Numbered from the stretch's first letter, positions 17,476 to 27,528 are shown. The stretch: DNA of 49,850 bases from Nitrosospira sp. 56-18 (GCA_001899235.1 MKVR01000020.1:71208-121057), one strand, 5' to 3'. Notes: generated from the sequence alone by a model not told the origin. Numbers and translations: made by a program.

Positions 17476-20085
17476 TCAATTGCCCAACCGCTCCTCCACC
17501 CACCCGGGAACGCTTTCCAGCGCACCGGGCAAATCGTCCGGCCGGGTTCCGCCCGCCTGAGCCATGTCGGCACGCCCGCCGCCCTTGCCGCCAATCTGCA
17601 GCGCAACGAAATTGACCAGCTCGCCCGCTTTTAGTTTCGCCGTCAGGTCGGCTGTCACCCCTGCAATCAGCTTGACCTTGCCATCCTCGATCCCGGCCAG
17701 CACTATCACGCACGACCTGAATTTATCCTTGAATTTATCCAGCGTCGCGCGCAAAGTGCGGGAGTCGGCATCCTCGAGACAGACCGCGAGCACCTTGACG
17801 CCCCTGATTTCGCGCACGTGCTGGGCGAGGTCGTCCCCCAGCGAACTGGCGAGCTTGGACTTCATGCGCGCCAGTTCTTTCTCCAGGTGCCTGACGTTTT
17901 CCACGATCTGCAGGATTTTTTGCACCGCCTCCTGCGGCTGCGCTTTCAACGCGCCTGCAATTTCGGCCAGTTGCACCTCGCGTTCCTGGACATACTCCAG
18001 CGCACTCTCGCCCGTGATGGCCTCTATCCTTCGAATGCCGGCCGCCACCCCGGACTCGGCCACAATTTTGAAGAAGCCGATATCCCCGGTGCGCTTCACA
18101 TGGGTGCCACCGCAGAGCTCCCGCGAACTGCCGATATCCAGGACCCGGACTTCGCTTCCGTATTTTTCGCCGAACAACATCATGGCCCCGGATTTTTTCG
18201 CCTCCTCTATCGTCATCATGCGGGCCCCCGTCGCAGCGTTGGCCACAATCTCAGCGTTAACCAACGCTTCCACCCGGCGGATTTCCGCATCCGTCACCGG
18301 CTGGTTATGCGAGAAGTCAAAACGTGTCTTGGCTGCATCCACCAGCGAGCCTTTCTGCTGCACATGGGACCCCAGCACCTCGCGCAGCGCCTTGTGCATC
18401 AGGTGGGTGACGGAGTGATTGCGCTCGGTCCGGGCACGCGCCAGCGCGTCGACCCGGGAGAGCACCTTGTCCCCGGCAGCCAGCCGCCCGCTGCGCAACA
18501 AACCGTGGTGACCGAACACATTTGCCTGAATCTTCTGAGTATCGGAAACGACGAAGGTGCCGTTCGGAACCAGCAATTCGCCCCTGTCGCCCACCTGTCC
18601 CCCAGACTCGGCATAGAAAGGCGTCTGGTCCAGCACCACCACCGCTTCGTCCCCCGCTTCGACGAACTCGACCCGGCTGCCCTGGCGGTAGATCGCAAGG
18701 ACATGGCCTTCGTGCTCGATGTTTTCATAGCCCCGAAAGGCGGTGGGCGGGCCGCTGTATGCGATGCTATCCTGCATGACGAACTTGCTCGTGGCGCGCG
18801 CCCTCTCGCGCTGGCGTTCCATCGCCTGCTCGAAGCCGCTCTGGTCTATGGCAACGCCGCGCTCCCGCGCGATATCGGCGCTGAGATCCAGCGGAAAACC
18901 AAAAGTATCGTAGAGCCGGAACAGCGTTTCGCCATCCAGGGCGGCCTCTCCCTGATTCTCCCTCAGTTCCTGCATGGCAGCCTCCAGCACCTCCATGCCG
19001 TTTTCCAGGGTCTCGGCAAAGCGCTCCTCCTCCTGCTTCAGCACCGCCGCTACACGCGCCCTGGAAGCGTTCAACTCGGGAAAAGCTTCTCCCATCACGT
19101 TCGCCAAGCTTTCGACGAGCAGATAAAAGAACGGGGAATGCTGACCAAGCTTGTAGCCATGGCGAATGGCGCGCCGGATGATGCGCCGCAGCACATAGCC
19201 GCGCCCCTCGTTGCCCGGGATCACGCCATCGACGATAAGGAAGGCACACGCACGGATGTGATCGGCAATGACCTTGAGAGAGTTGCTGGACAAATCCGTG
19301 GTGTGGGTCGCCTGCGCCGCGGCCCGGATCAGCTCCTGAAAGAGGTCGATTTCGTAATTGCTGTGCACGTGCTGCATCACAGCGGAAATACGCTCCAGTC
19401 CCATGCCGGTATCCACCGAAGGCCGCGGCAGAGGGTGAAGCGTGCCGGCGCTGTCGCGGTTGTATTGCATGAATACCAGATTCCAGATCTCGACGTAGCG
19501 GTCCCCGTCCGCCTCCGGCGTGCCGGGAGGGCCGCCGGGAATTTGCTCGCCATGATCATAGAAAATCTCGGAACAGGGGCCGCAAGGCCCGGTATCTCCC
19601 ATTTGCCAGAAGTTGTCCATGGTGGCAATGCGGGTGAAGCGCGCCGGGTCGATCCCTATCTCGTTGAGCCAGATATCCGCTGCCTCTTCATCTTCCATGT
19701 ATACCGTCACCCATAATCTGCTCGGGGAAATCTCCAGCGTAACGGTGAGGAATTCCCATGCAAACTGGATGGCGTTGCGCTTGAAATAATCGCCGAAGCT
19801 GAAATTGCCCAGCATCTCGAAAAAGGTGTGGTGCCTGGCGGTATACCCGACATTCTCCAGATCGTTATGCTTGCCCCCGGCACGCACGCAGCGCTGGGAA
19901 CTGGCTGCACGCACATACGGCCGCTTATCCTGGCCAAGAAACACATCCTTGAACTGCACCATGCCGGCATTGGTGAAGAGCAGGGTGGGATCGTTTCCGG
20001 GCACGAGCGGACTGGATGGCACGACGGCATGGCCGCGAGACTCGAAATACTCCAGGAACCGCTGCCTTATTTCGCTGCTTTTCAT
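17476..20085 (-). CDS. alaS: Alanine-tRNA ligase
   Basis: The enzyme charges tRNA-Ala. With the start at 20083-20085 ([19 protein letters not shown]) it has 869 residues, close to the usual 870-880. Seen in order: the class II catalytic core ([30 protein letters not shown]), the tRNA recognition part, the editing domain with zinc ligands in [12 protein letters not shown] and [13 protein letters not shown], and the C-Ala domain with a Gly-rich [15 protein letters not shown] segment near the end. An in-frame ATG at 20128-20130 would add 15 residues not seen in typical AlaRS; neither start has a clear ribosome binding site. The gene is last in a recA-recX-lipoprotein-alaS block. Confidence 0.97.
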   Translation of the reverse strand: MKSSEIRQRFLEYFESRGHAVVPSSPLVPGNDPTLLFTNAGMVQFKDVFLGQDKRPYVRAASSQRCVRAGGKHNDLENVGYTARHHTFFEMLGNFSFGDYFKRNAIQFAWEFLTVTLEISPSRLWVTVYMEDEEAADIWLNEIGIDPARFTRIATMDNFWQMGDTGPCGPCSEIFYDHGEQIPGGPPGTPEADGDRYVEIWNLVFMQYNRDSAGTLHPLPRPSVDTGMGLERISAVMQHVHSNYEIDLFQELIRAAAQATHTTDLSSNSLKVIADHIRACAFLIVDGVIPGNEGRGYVLRRIIRRAIRHGYKLGQHSPFFYLLVESLANVMGEAFPELNASRARVAAVLKQEEERFAETLENGMEVLEAAMQELRENQGEAALDGETLFRLYDTFGFPLDLSADIARERGVAIDQSGFEQAMERQRERARATSKFVMQDSIAYSGPPTAFRGYENIEHEGHVLAIYRQGSRVEFVEAGDEAVVVLDQTPFYAESGGQVGDRGELLVPNGTFVVSDTQKIQANVFGHHGLLRSGRLAAGDKVLSRVDALARARTERNHSVTHLMHKALREVLGSHVQQKGSLVDAAKTRFDFSHNQPVTDAEIRRVEALVNAEIVANAATGARMMTIEEAKKSGAMMLFGEKYGSEVRVLDIGSSRELCGGTHVKRTGDIGFFKIVAESGVAAGIRRIEAITGESALEYVQEREVQLAEIAGALKAQPQEAVQKILQIVENVRHLEKELARMKSKLASSLGDDLAQHVREIRGVKVLAVCLEDADSRTLRATLDKFKDKFRSCVIVLAGIEDGKVKLIAGVTADLTAKLKAGELVNFVALQIGGKGGGRADMAQAGGTRPDDLPGALESVPGWVEERLGN

Positions 20086-20134
20086 ATCGGTTTTGATAAA
20101 TGGGCTTGGTTCATTCATTGGTGCAGCCATGCGG

Positions 20135-20500
20135 CTAACGCCGCGATATCTCCGTTATCATCGTTCCCAGCGATTCGCCGTTGATAATCGCGATATTCGC
20201 CACTTTCACCTTGACGCTGATTTTCTCGTTCATTTTAGGCAGATCGGCTTGTGTTAGAACGAGGATCTCTCCGCTGTCATCCTTCAATACATAGGATTTG
20301 GTCCCAAGCAGCGGAAGTCGCGTAGGATCTTTTACGATGCCCTGGAGCAGGACTTCCTTGCCGTCGAAATTCACGGGTGAACTATTGATTTCGTTAATGA
20401 GCGTCGGATTGATGCCGCCGCAACCGCTCAAGATGACGGCCAGCGCCAGCGCCGCCATCGCAGGCGACAAGAGGGGCAAGAAGCTAAAGCGCTCCTTCAT
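20135..20500 (-). CDS. Small lipoprotein, possible OB-fold domain
   Basis: The 121-residue product has a hydrophobic signal ([15 protein letters not shown]) with lipobox LSGC. The mature domain of about 95 residues contains [17 protein letters not shown], then [20 protein letters not shown] and KVKVANIAI, a pattern of strands typical of bacterial OB-fold domains. No function is known. It overlaps the end of recX by four bases and lies 49 bp upstream of alaS, so all are probably one transcript. Confidence 0.65.
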   Translation of the reverse strand: MKERFSFLPLLSPAMAALALAVILSGCGGINPTLINEINSSPVNFDGKEVLLQGIVKDPTRLPLLGTKSYVLKDDSGEILVLTQADLPKMNEKISVKVKVANIAIINGESLGTMITEISRR

Positions 20501-20955
20501 GCTTCTTCCCTGTCTGGATCACGCAATAGCTGGCTTGCCACTTCAGCGGGAAATCCCCGTGCTGTCAGAAAACGCATTTGCCGGCCGAATTCCTTTGCAT
20601 TGGCGGGGACCACGCCAAACTTTTTTCGCCATACTTCATGCGCGCTTTCCCGCTCCATCTCCCTGAGACCAGGCAATATGCCCGCAATCAAATTCTCTTC
20701 TATGCCTTTTTCCCGCAACTCGTGGACTATTTTCAAGCTGCCAAACCGGTTCTTGCGCTGATGTACGATTTGCTCCATAGCGCGGGTGGCGGATAAAAAA
20801 CCACGCTCTTCGAGCGCATCCAGCACGGACGAAAGTTCCTGGGAAGTAATGGCATGGGGAGCAAGCTTTCTTTGCAGTTCCAGCCGGGAATATTCGCGCC
20901 GGGCCAGGTAACCCAGGGCACGAGTCTTGAGGCTAGGGCCGTTTGCGGCGGTCAT
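20497..20955 (-). CDS. recX: Regulatory protein RecX
   Basis: RecX binds and modulates RecA filaments, usually limiting their extension. The 152-residue product shows the RecX helical repeats: RALGYLARREYSRLELQRKL, then VLDALEERGFLSATRAMEQI and the C-terminal FLTARGFPAEVASQLL. The ATG at 20953-20955 is preferred, although no strong ribosome binding site is visible; an upstream ATG at 20998-21000 would overlap recA. Position directly after recA on the same strand is the usual arrangement, with translation probably coupled. Confidence 0.9.
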   Translation of the reverse strand: MTAANGPSLKTRALGYLARREYSRLELQRKLAPHAITSQELSSVLDALEERGFLSATRAMEQIVHQRKNRFGSLKIVHELREKGIEENLIAGILPGLREMERESAHEVWRKKFGVVPANAKEFGRQMRFLTARGFPAEVASQLLRDPDREEA

Positions 20956-20983
20956 GAGGACATCATGATGGTTGCCCTCGAAA

Positions 20984-22003
20984 CTATTCCGCCGCCGCAA
21001 CCTCGGCCTGGCTGGCTACCCCGACGGCATCCCGGATCTTCGATTCGATTTCCACTGCGAGGTCACGATGCTCTTTCAGATATTCGCGGGCGTTGTCCTT
21101 GCCCTGTCCTATCTTGTCGCCCTTGTAGGCATACCACGCGCCAGATTTTTCGATAAGCTTGTTTTGCACTCCCAGCTCGACGATTTCGCCTTCGCGCGAG
21201 ATGCCTTCGCCGTAGAGAATATCGAATTCGGCCTGCTTGAACGGTGGAGCGACCTTGTTCTTGACCACCTTGACGCGGGTTTCGCTGCCAATGACCTCGT
21301 CGCCTCTTTTGATCGAACCGGTCCGGCGAATGTCCAGGCGAACCGATGCATAGAATTTCAGCGCATTGCCACCCGTGGTGGTTTCGGGGCTGCCAAACAT
21401 GACGCCGATTTTCATGCGGATCTGGTTGATGAATATCACCATGGTATTACTGCGCTTGATGTTGGCGGTCAGCTTGCGCAACGCCTGGGACATCAGCCTG
21501 GCCTGCAAGCCCATCTGCGGCTCCCCCATTTCGCCCTCGATCTCCGCGCGCGGAGTCAGTGCGGCAACCGAATCCACCACCACCACATCGATGGATCCGG
21601 AACGTACCAGCATATCGGCGATTTCCAGTGCCTGCTCGCCGTTGTCCGGCTGGGAAATGAGCAGCTCGGGCACATTGACGCCGATTTTCTGCGCGTACTG
21701 CGGATCCAACGCATGCTCCGCATCGATGAATGCCGCCGTGCCGCCCATTCTCTGCATCTCGGCGATCACCTGCAGCGTCAGCGTGGTTTTGCCGGATGAC
21801 TCCGGGCCGTAGATTTCGATTATCCGGCCGCGCGGCAGCCCGCCCACGCCGAGCGCGATGTCCAGCCCGAGCGAGCCGGTGGAAATCACCTGAACGTCCC
21901 TGGCTACATCGCTGGCGCCCAGGCGCATGATTGAGCCTTTGCCAAATTGCTTCTCGATCTGGGAGAGCGCCGCGGCGAGCGCTTTGCTTCTGTTTTCGTC
22001 CAT
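20984..22003 (-). CDS. recA: Recombinase RecA
   Basis: The 339-residue protein catalyses homologous pairing and strand exchange and triggers the SOS response. Visible motifs are Walker [11 protein letters not shown], the conserved [12 protein letters not shown] segment, Walker [12 protein letters not shown], loop L2 around [20 protein letters not shown], and a short acidic C-tail. The ATG at 22001-22003 is preceded by AAAGGAAAA; the longer frame from 22018 is not used. I see no canonical LexA box (CTGT-N8-ACAG) in the upstream sequence, so SOS control is not obvious. Confidence 0.98.
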   Translation of the reverse strand: MDENRSKALAAALSQIEKQFGKGSIMRLGASDVARDVQVISTGSLGLDIALGVGGLPRGRIIEIYGPESSGKTTLTLQVIAEMQRMGGTAAFIDAEHALDPQYAQKIGVNVPELLISQPDNGEQALEIADMLVRSGSIDVVVVDSVAALTPRAEIEGEMGEPQMGLQARLMSQALRKLTANIKRSNTMVIFINQIRMKIGVMFGSPETTTGGNALKFYASVRLDIRRTGSIKRGDEVIGSETRVKVVKNKVAPPFKQAEFDILYGEGISREGEIVELGVQNKLIEKSGAWYAYKGDKIGQGKDNAREYLKEHRDLAVEIESKIRDAVGVASQAEVAAAE

Positions 22004-22181
22004 GGTTTTTCCTTTCAAGAATCGTTCGATTATCGCATATGTGCCAACTCCGCGGGAAGGAGGGACCTAGGAAGCCCTGTGTTCGAAGCTGCTCTCCCGG
22101 CTTCTTGAGCTTTACGGATCCGCAAGGGAAAAGCTTAAAAATTCAATAAGCCCTGCGGACAACGAGCTTATCCAGGTTTTG

Positions 22182-23510
22182 TCATGGAAGAATATAACTA
22201 TTGAAGTAGCTTTCGGCTTTGGCAGGACTGAGCTTCCGCAGTGTCTGGTAGATTTCCCTTACCTTGCGACGCTCTCCCAGCCTGGCATAGGCTACGCCCA
22301 GGTGATGCCAGGCTTCGGCATTGTCCGGCTGAATGCGCACCGTTTGCTGATAGGCCTCGGCCGCTTCGCCATGCAAGCCCAGGTCGTCGTAGGTGACGCC
22401 AAGGTTGTACCAGGCTTTCGGATTTTCAGGCTGTATCCGCAATGCTTTGCTGTAAGCGTCGATTGCGTAAGCATATTGCTTGAGATCGTAGTAGACATTT
22501 CCCAGACCGTACCACGTATCGTCGTTATCGGGTTCTATCAGCAGCGCGTCCCGATAGGCATGGATGGCATGGTCGTATTCCTTGAGGCTGGCGTACGCAT
22601 TGCCCAGATTATGCCAAGCCTCGCCGTAGTCGGCCTGATGGCGTATTGCCTCCCGATAGGCATGCACCGCCTGGTTGTATAATTTCAGGTTCCCCGATGC
22701 CACCCCTACACTGAACCAGGCAACTGCATCCGTCGGATCATGGGTGAGCTGATGTTGCGAGATTTTCAAGAGCTCTATCCAGTCATGCTGCCTCTCCTGC
22801 GCCAGCGCGTGGTTGAGCCAATCCAGCCCGCCGCTCACTTTTCCGGAGGAACCGGCAGACCTTCGATTCTCCAATTCGGCTAGCCATTCGACCGGCAGGG
22901 CAAAAGTGAAATTTTGGCCATCTATGAACCGGAGCGAGAGTATTCCGATCAGACGCCCCTTTTCATCGAACACCCCGCCGCCGCTGAAATGTGCGGGAAT
23001 GGAAGGAGTAAGTTGCATATATTGCGAACCGGCGTAGGGCCGCATGCCGGATACGACGACCTTACTTTGGGCTGGTTCCTGCCTTCCGCGTGCTCCGGCC
23101 GCGAACGCGTATTGCCCGATCTTGACCTTCGTGGCGGTCCCTGCGGCAGCGGCCGCCGCAGGCAGGTGGGGAACATCCAGCTGGCAAAGGTCAAGGTCAG
23201 GCAGGGCGTACTGAAGCGCCGCTTTGAAGGTGGCTCCTGGCTGGGCCACCTCTATATCTTTTGCTTTCTGTATGAGGAAGCAGCTGGTGATCACCTGGTT
23301 TCTTGCAACTACGACACCGCTACCTGCGCCGCTGGGCTTGCCATGCGGATCGAACAAATTCACCGATACCACCGAATGAGACACCGGCGCCGGAAGCTGC
23401 TTGGAAACCTCGGCCGCAGCAAGGACGGAAAATGAGGCTAACAAGAGACCCCCAGCCGTTCTTGACGAACATCGGCCGCCTCGCTCTTTTCCTCGGAGAA
23501 AAGAACTCAT
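22182..23510 (-). CDS. Secreted trypsin-like (inactive?) domain fused to TPR repeats
   Basis: The 442-residue product has a signal-like hydrophobic stretch (GGLLLASFSVLAAAEV), a trypsin-fold region (about 45-215) and about five TPR repeats (about 240-430; for example AWYNLGVTYDDLGLHGEAAEAY). In related proteins the catalytic His lies in TNCHV; here the equivalent is ITSCFLI, so His is replaced by Phe near residue 78. Asp (YALPDLDLCQL) and Ser (AHFSGGG, about 176) remain. It is therefore probably a pseudoprotease working as a periplasmic binding scaffold. The ATG at 23508-23510 is preferred over the GTG at 23519; no strong ribosome binding site is seen. Confidence 0.78.
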   Translation of the reverse strand: MSSFLRGKERGGRCSSRTAGGLLLASFSVLAAAEVSKQLPAPVSHSVVSVNLFDPHGKPSGAGSGVVVARNQVITSCFLIQKAKDIEVAQPGATFKAALQYALPDLDLCQLDVPHLPAAAAAAGTATKVKIGQYAFAAGARGRQEPAQSKVVVSGMRPYAGSQYMQLTPSIPAHFSGGGVFDEKGRLIGILSLRFIDGQNFTFALPVEWLAELENRRSAGSSGKVSGGLDWLNHALAQERQHDWIELLKISQHQLTHDPTDAVAWFSVGVASGNLKLYNQAVHAYREAIRHQADYGEAWHNLGNAYASLKEYDHAIHAYRDALLIEPDNDDTWYGLGNVYYDLKQYAYAIDAYSKALRIQPENPKAWYNLGVTYDDLGLHGEAAEAYQQTVRIQPDNAEAWHHLGVAYARLGERRKVREIYQTLRKLSPAKAESYFNSYILP

Positions 23511-23672
23511 GGGATTCACAAAAGCGCGCTCATCTTGCTATAAATTGTCGCTTCAAAACATACAGCATAGCGCACAGGCGGCATCAGGCTACCGGGGGAG
23601 ACCCGTTCACGGGAATTCCGTTTCCCAAAAAGTGTAAAATGCTATTTATTTTCTTGGACGCAGAGAACGCTA

Positions 23673-24305
23673 ATGCAAAAGAATAAAAGCAATGAAGAAA
23701 CACCCCTTACCAGCGAAAAAATCCAGCCGCTCGCTTACTTTATTTTCACGACCCGCTGGCTGCAGTTGCCGTTATATCTCGGACTCATACTCGCTCAATG
23801 CGTTTACGTCTATCACTTCTGGGTGGAATTGATCGATCTGATCGGCGCGGTGATGGGAAACCAGGCCGCCCTGCAGCACATACTGGATGCAGTCGCCATC
23901 GAAGGCGCGGTGCGGCCAACCAAAATCAACGAAACCACCATCATGCTGGTCGTGCTGGGCCTTATCGACGTGGTGATGATCTCGAACCTGCTTATCATGG
24001 TCATCATCGGCGGCTACGAAACCTTTGTGTCGCGCATGAACCTGGAAGGGCATCCCGATCAGCCCGAATGGCTGTCGCACGTCAACGCCTCCGTGCTGAA
24101 AGTCAAACTGGCCACCGCTATCATCGGTATTTCATCCATTCACTTGCTGAAGACTTTCATCAATGCAAGCGCATATGACGAAAAGACGATAATGGCACAG
24201 ACAGGCATTCATTTCGTTTTCCTGCTTTCCGCCATCGCCATCGCCATCAGCGATCGAATCATGTCCGGTACGAGCGCTCACCGGCAAACCCAGGGATTGC
24301 ATTAA
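23673..24305 (+). CDS. UPF0114 (YqhA-type) membrane protein
   Basis: The 210-residue protein begins with a short polar tail and FTTRWLQLPLYLGLILAQCVY, the conserved opening of the UPF0114/TIGR00645 family, followed by LIDVVMISNLLIMVIIGGYE, a second hallmark with the Gly-Gly-Tyr-Glu motif. Four membrane helices are predicted, including a C-terminal one (GIHFVFLLSAIAIAISD). The function is unknown; inner membrane location is expected. The stop codon TAA at 24303-24305 overlaps the border of a degraded family-1 repeat. Confidence 0.88.
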   Translation: MQKNKSNEETPLTSEKIQPLAYFIFTTRWLQLPLYLGLILAQCVYVYHFWVELIDLIGAVMGNQAALQHILDAVAIEGAVRPTKINETTIMLVVLGLIDVVMISNLLIMVIIGGYETFVSRMNLEGHPDQPEWLSHVNASVLKVKLATAIIGISSIHLLKTFINASAYDEKTIMAQTGIHFVFLLSAIAIAISDRIMSGTSAHRQTQGLH

Positions 24306-24373
24306 GAAGCAACTGAACAAGTCCTCGCCGTACGGCGGCTTTGCGTATGGGATGCCCTAAAGGCGGCGATGCT
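24305..24373 (+). repeat. Family-1 repeat, degraded third copy
   Basis: The sequence AGCAACTGAACAAGTCCTCG followed by GGCTTTGCGTATGGGATG aligns with the first 75 bp of the family-1 element at 47594 (CTGAACAAGTCTCCGC, then GACTTTGCGGGATGGGATG). Only this end is preserved, and similarity stops near 24373. The flanking TA forms the first two bases of the UPF0114 stop codon, the same situation as in the two full copies. A 12-bp palindrome CGCCGTACGGCG lies at 24326-24337. Confidence 0.6.
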
Positions 24374-24376
24374 CGC

Positions 24377-24886
24377 TCAAGCCACGGCAGGGGGAATGCC
24401 GTGCAGCAGATCCAGTATTCCTTGAAGCGCTCCCGCTACTGCCTGGCTTCTTACCATTTCACGGTTACCGCTAAAAAGGCGGGTTTCGGTACGGGCAAGG
24501 CCATCTTTCATGAGCCAGGCAAAACAGATGGTTCCCACGCGCTTCTCCTCCGTGGCGCCGTCGGGGCCGGCAATGCCCGTAATGGAAACCACCACCTGGG
24601 CATGGCTTCGCACCAGCGCTCCTTCGGCCATCTCGTACGCCGTTTCCTCGGAAACCGCGCCATATCGTTCGAGAGTCTTGGCATTCACACCCAGCATTTC
24701 CTGCTTGGCAGCATTCGAGTAGGTGATAAAGCCACGTTCGTACCAGGCGGAACTTCCGGCAACCGATGTGATCGCCTGTCCGAGCCAGCCACCGGTGCAA
24801 GACTCGGCGCTGGCAAGCATCAGCTCCTGTTGACCCAGCGCCGCCCCAACCTTTAGCGATAAATCCTGAAGTGTCTGGTCTTCCAT
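24377..24886 (-). CDS. pncC: Nicotinamide-nucleotide amidohydrolase (CinA C-terminal domain)
   Basis: The 169-residue protein is the stand-alone CinA C-terminal domain, which deamidates nicotinamide mononucleotide to nicotinic acid mononucleotide in pyridine nucleotide recycling. Family motifs are LMLASAESCTGGWLGQAIT, ERGFITYSNAAKQEMLGV, VSEETAYEMAEGAL and SITGIAGPDGATEEKRVGTI. The ATG at 24884-24886 has an excellent ribosome binding site (AAAGGAGG). It lies about 110 bp downstream of pgpA and may belong to the same transcript; it converges on the UPF0114 gene across the degraded repeat. Confidence 0.95.
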   Translation of the reverse strand: MEDQTLQDLSLKVGAALGQQELMLASAESCTGGWLGQAITSVAGSSAWYERGFITYSNAAKQEMLGVNAKTLERYGAVSEETAYEMAEGALVRSHAQVVVSITGIAGPDGATEEKRVGTICFAWLMKDGLARTETRLFSGNREMVRSQAVAGALQGILDLLHGIPPAVA

Positions 24887-24999
24887 GGCATCGGAACCTC
24901 CTTTAGGAAAGGGAAAGCGCGCTTGATGGAACTTATAATCAGGCTATAAGCCGCGTGGATACCGGGTTTCATATATTTCAATTAGTGTGCAGCGCTTCC

Positions 25000-25584
25000 C
25001 TAGAATATCCCCGATGGTATTACAAATGCTTTCCATATGGCGAGGCAAAGCAGTGTCATGAAAGCGGCCAGCAGATCATCGAACATCACCCCGAAACCAC
25101 CTCGCAATTTTCGGTCATAGTATCCGATGGGCGGGGGCTTGATGATATCGAACAAGCGGAACAACAGGAAACCGAACGCCTGCCAGATCAGGGTCTTTGG
25201 CGTAAACAACAGCACCAGCAGGAAGGCGGTCATTTCATCCAGCACCATTCCTCCGTGGTCGTGGTTGCCCAGCGCTCTGCCCGTCACCCCGCAAGCCCAG
25301 ATCCCAACGACGAACAGGAGATCGATGAACAGCAGAAATTCGAGCCCAGTCAGAAAATAGTCCAGCACCCAGAACAATGGAAACATCGCCAGCGTCCCCA
25401 TGGTTCCGGGAGCCACGCGGCTCAGGCCTATGCCCCCGCCGAAAGCAAGAAAATGGGCAGGATGGGCCCGCAAAAACGCTTTACCGGCACGCGGCGATTC
25501 GGGCGGAGAGACAAATTCCGGCACGCCCGGCGGATCGGAAGCCGGATGGGCTGGCGGCGGCGTATCAGGTGCGGAAGTGGTCAT
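25000..25584 (-). CDS. pgpA: Phosphatidylglycerophosphatase A
   Basis: PgpA removes the phosphate from phosphatidylglycerophosphate to give phosphatidylglycerol in the inner membrane. The 194-residue product has a Pro-rich N-terminal extension (about 40 residues) before the family core, which shows GGGIGLSRVAPGTMGTL, the acidic HDHGGMVLDEM, FRLFDIIKPPPIGYYD and GFGVMFDDLLAA motifs. Four hydrophobic helices are visible. The start at 25582-25584 overlaps the end of thiL by 20 bp, which indicates translational coupling. Confidence 0.93.
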   Translation of the reverse strand: MTTSAPDTPPPAHPASDPPGVPEFVSPPESPRAGKAFLRAHPAHFLAFGGGIGLSRVAPGTMGTLAMFPLFWVLDYFLTGLEFLLFIDLLFVVGIWACGVTGRALGNHDHGGMVLDEMTAFLLVLLFTPKTLIWQAFGFLLFRLFDIIKPPPIGYYDRKLRGGFGVMFDDLLAAFMTLLCLAIWKAFVIPSGIF

Positions 25585-26539
25585 ATCCTTGGATATCCAG
25601 CGGCATGGCTCTCCCTGCCGCATCCAGCACGGCCAGCCCGGTTCCCTCCGTGATTTCGCCGATGCGCGTCACGGAAGCTTGCTGTATCCGGGAGAGCGTT
25701 TCAATTTCCTGGCGTCTGGCTCGTGGCGCCGTAAAGCAGAGTTCGTAATCATCCCCTCCCGCCAGCAGACAGGTTACCGCGAAAGGCTGCGGAAGATATT
25801 TCCTCAAGCATGCCGGACAGCTTATCTCGGCCATTCTGACCACTCCGGCCACTTTCGAACAGTCCAGGATATGTCCCAGGTCAGCCAGAAGACCATCCGA
25901 GATATCGATGGCGCTGTTCGCAAGTCCTGGCAAATGCTGCCCCAGGCCCACCCGGGCAACCGGAGTTTCCAGGGCAGGCAGGCAGGCGGCGAGCTCATCA
26001 GGTTGCAGGGTAATCTGTCCCAACTGATGCGCCAGCGCCAGAGCCGCGCCCCCCAATTGACCAGATATCCAGATGTCATCTCCCGGCCAGGCGCCGCTAC
26101 GGCGCAAGGCTGCTCCCGCCGCTATCTCTCCGATAATGGTTACACAGACGGCGAGCGGCCCGCGTGTGGTATCGCCGCCAATCAAATTCACCTCGTAAGC
26201 ATCGGCAAGTTCGAAAAACCCGGCGGCGAATTGCTCCAGCCACTTTTCATCCGCTTGCAGCATCGAGGCCGGCAGCGCCAGGGCAAGCATGGCCCAGCGC
26301 GGGCTCGCGCCCATGGCCGCCATATCGGAAAGGTTGACGGCAAGCGACTTGTACCCCAGCTTGCGCGGATCGACACCGGGAAAAAAATGCGTGCCTGACA
26401 CCAGCATATCCGTGGAGACCACCAGTTCCGACCCTGCCGACGGCCTGATCAGTGCAGCGTCATCACCAATACCCAATATCGCGCCGGGAGCTGCGCGGGT
26501 AAAATAACGCCGGATGATTTCGAATTCGGAAAGCACCAT
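25565..26539 (-). CDS. thiL: Thiamine-monophosphate kinase
   Basis: ThiL phosphorylates thiamine phosphate to the active cofactor thiamine diphosphate. The 324-residue protein shows the family's opening SEFEIIRRYF, GIGDDAALI, VVSTDMLVSGTHF, KSLAVNLSDMAAMGA and GGDTTRGPL, with the conserved Asp cluster for magnesium and ATP binding, and AIDISDGLLADLGHI further on. It is cytoplasmic. The ATG at 26537-26539 is used (a TTG lies just upstream). Gap to nusB is 15 bp. The order ribH-nusB-thiL-pgpA is widely conserved in Proteobacteria. Confidence 0.97.
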   Translation of the reverse strand: MVLSEFEIIRRYFTRAAPGAILGIGDDAALIRPSAGSELVVSTDMLVSGTHFFPGVDPRKLGYKSLAVNLSDMAAMGASPRWAMLALALPASMLQADEKWLEQFAAGFFELADAYEVNLIGGDTTRGPLAVCVTIIGEIAAGAALRRSGAWPGDDIWISGQLGGAALALAHQLGQITLQPDELAACLPALETPVARVGLGQHLPGLANSAIDISDGLLADLGHILDCSKVAGVVRMAEISCPACLRKYLPQPFAVTCLLAGGDDYELCFTAPRARRQEIETLSRIQQASVTRIGEITEGTGLAVLDAAGRAMPLDIQGYDHFRT

Positions 26540-26554
26540 CAATGAGCAAGAACG

Positions 26555-27025
26555 TCAAGCCTGTGCATTGATCTCTATCGTGCGCAGCTTGCCTGCCAGC
26601 TTGTCCAGCACGCCGTTCACGTACTTATGCCCATCTATGCCCCCATAGGTTTTGGCCAGCTCCACCGCTTCGTTTATCACGACGCGATAGGGCATTTCGG
26701 GACGGCTCGCGAGTTCGTGGGCCGCCAGCAACAGGATGGAAATTTCCACCGGACTGAGCTCCCTGACGGGCCGGTCGAGATACGGCTGAAGGTGCCTTTC
26801 GAGTTCCGGCATATCTGCCAGGACGCCTCGCAGCAACCCCGACAAGTATTCCTTGTCGGCTCTGTCATATTGCTCGGATTCATGCAGCTGCGCCTCGATG
26901 GCCTCGGCGGGGCCTCCAGCGACGCGCCATTGATAAATACCCTGTAGCGCCAGTTCCCGGGAACGATGACGCCGGGTTTTGGAACCGGGGCGGGAACGCG
27001 GCTTTATCGCCGGTTTCGACTGCAT
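26555..27025 (-). CDS. nusB: Transcription antitermination factor NusB
   Basis: NusB joins NusE (S10) at boxA RNA during antitermination of ribosomal RNA operons. The 156-residue protein has the all-helical NusB pattern: RSRELALQGIYQWRVAG, the central DRPVRELSPVEISILLLAAHEL, and PYRVVINEAVELAKTYGGID ending GHKYVNGVLDKLAGKLR. The N-terminus is extended and strongly basic, consistent with RNA binding. Its ATG overlaps the ribH stop by one base (TGATG), indicating translational coupling. Confidence 0.97.
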   Translation of the reverse strand: MQSKPAIKPRSRPGSKTRRHRSRELALQGIYQWRVAGGPAEAIEAQLHESEQYDRADKEYLSGLLRGVLADMPELERHLQPYLDRPVRELSPVEISILLLAAHELASRPEMPYRVVINEAVELAKTYGGIDGHKYVNGVLDKLAGKLRTIEINAQA

Positions 27026-27507
27026 CACTCCGCCACTTCGTCGAGCTGGCTGAGCAGATTTGCCATTTCCAGCGCGACCTGCGCTGCTTCCGCGCCTTTC
27101 CGGCTCATGCGTGCCAGCGCCTGGTCCTCGGTATCCGTGGTAAGCACGCCGTTGGCAATGGGGATGCCGGTATCGAGCTGCACGGCGGCGATGCCGCTCG
27201 CCGATTGATTGGCCACGACCTCAAAATGATGGGTTTCCCCGCGTATTACCGCACCCAATGCCACGAGTGCGTCGAATTGGTCGGTCAGCGCCATTTTTTG
27301 CAATGCCAGGGGAATTTCCAGTGCGCCGGAAACGGTAACCAGCAGTATGTTGGATTCCTGCACCCCTTGCTTGCTCAGTTCCGCGGTGCAGGCACCCAAC
27401 AAACCTTCGCCGATATCGATGTTGAAACGGCTCATCACGATGCCTATGCGCAAATCCCCACCGTTGAGATCGGGCTCGATTTCAAGAATATCGTCATGTC
27501 TTGCCAT
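27025..27507 (-). CDS. ribH: 6,7-dimethyl-8-ribityllumazine synthase
   Basis: RibH condenses the pyrimidinedione and dihydroxybutanone phosphate precursors to lumazine, the penultimate step of riboflavin synthesis. The 160-residue protein shows [21 protein letters not shown] near its N-terminus, [35 protein letters not shown] with the catalytic His, and [18 protein letters not shown]. Length and motifs are typical of the icosahedral lumazine synthase. It lies 21 bp after ribBA and overlaps nusB. Confidence 0.98.
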   Translation of the reverse strand: MARHDDILEIEPDLNGGDLRIGIVMSRFNIDIGEGLLGACTAELSKQGVQESNILLVTVSGALEIPLALQKMALTDQFDALVALGAVIRGETHHFEVVANQSASGIAAVQLDTGIPIANGVLTTDTEDQALARMSRKGAEAAQVALEMANLLSQLDEVAE

Positions 27508-27528
27508 GTGTATGCTCCCGTAACAAAT

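Noticed and set aside
17818-19716. Plus-strand ORF of 632 aa opposite alaS
   Set aside because: It is antisense to a well-supported alaS and its His/Gln/Arg-rich composition is typical of a shadow frame.
22004-22060. SOS (LexA) box upstream of recA
   Set aside because: I looked for CTGT-N8-ACAG on both strands and found no convincing match.
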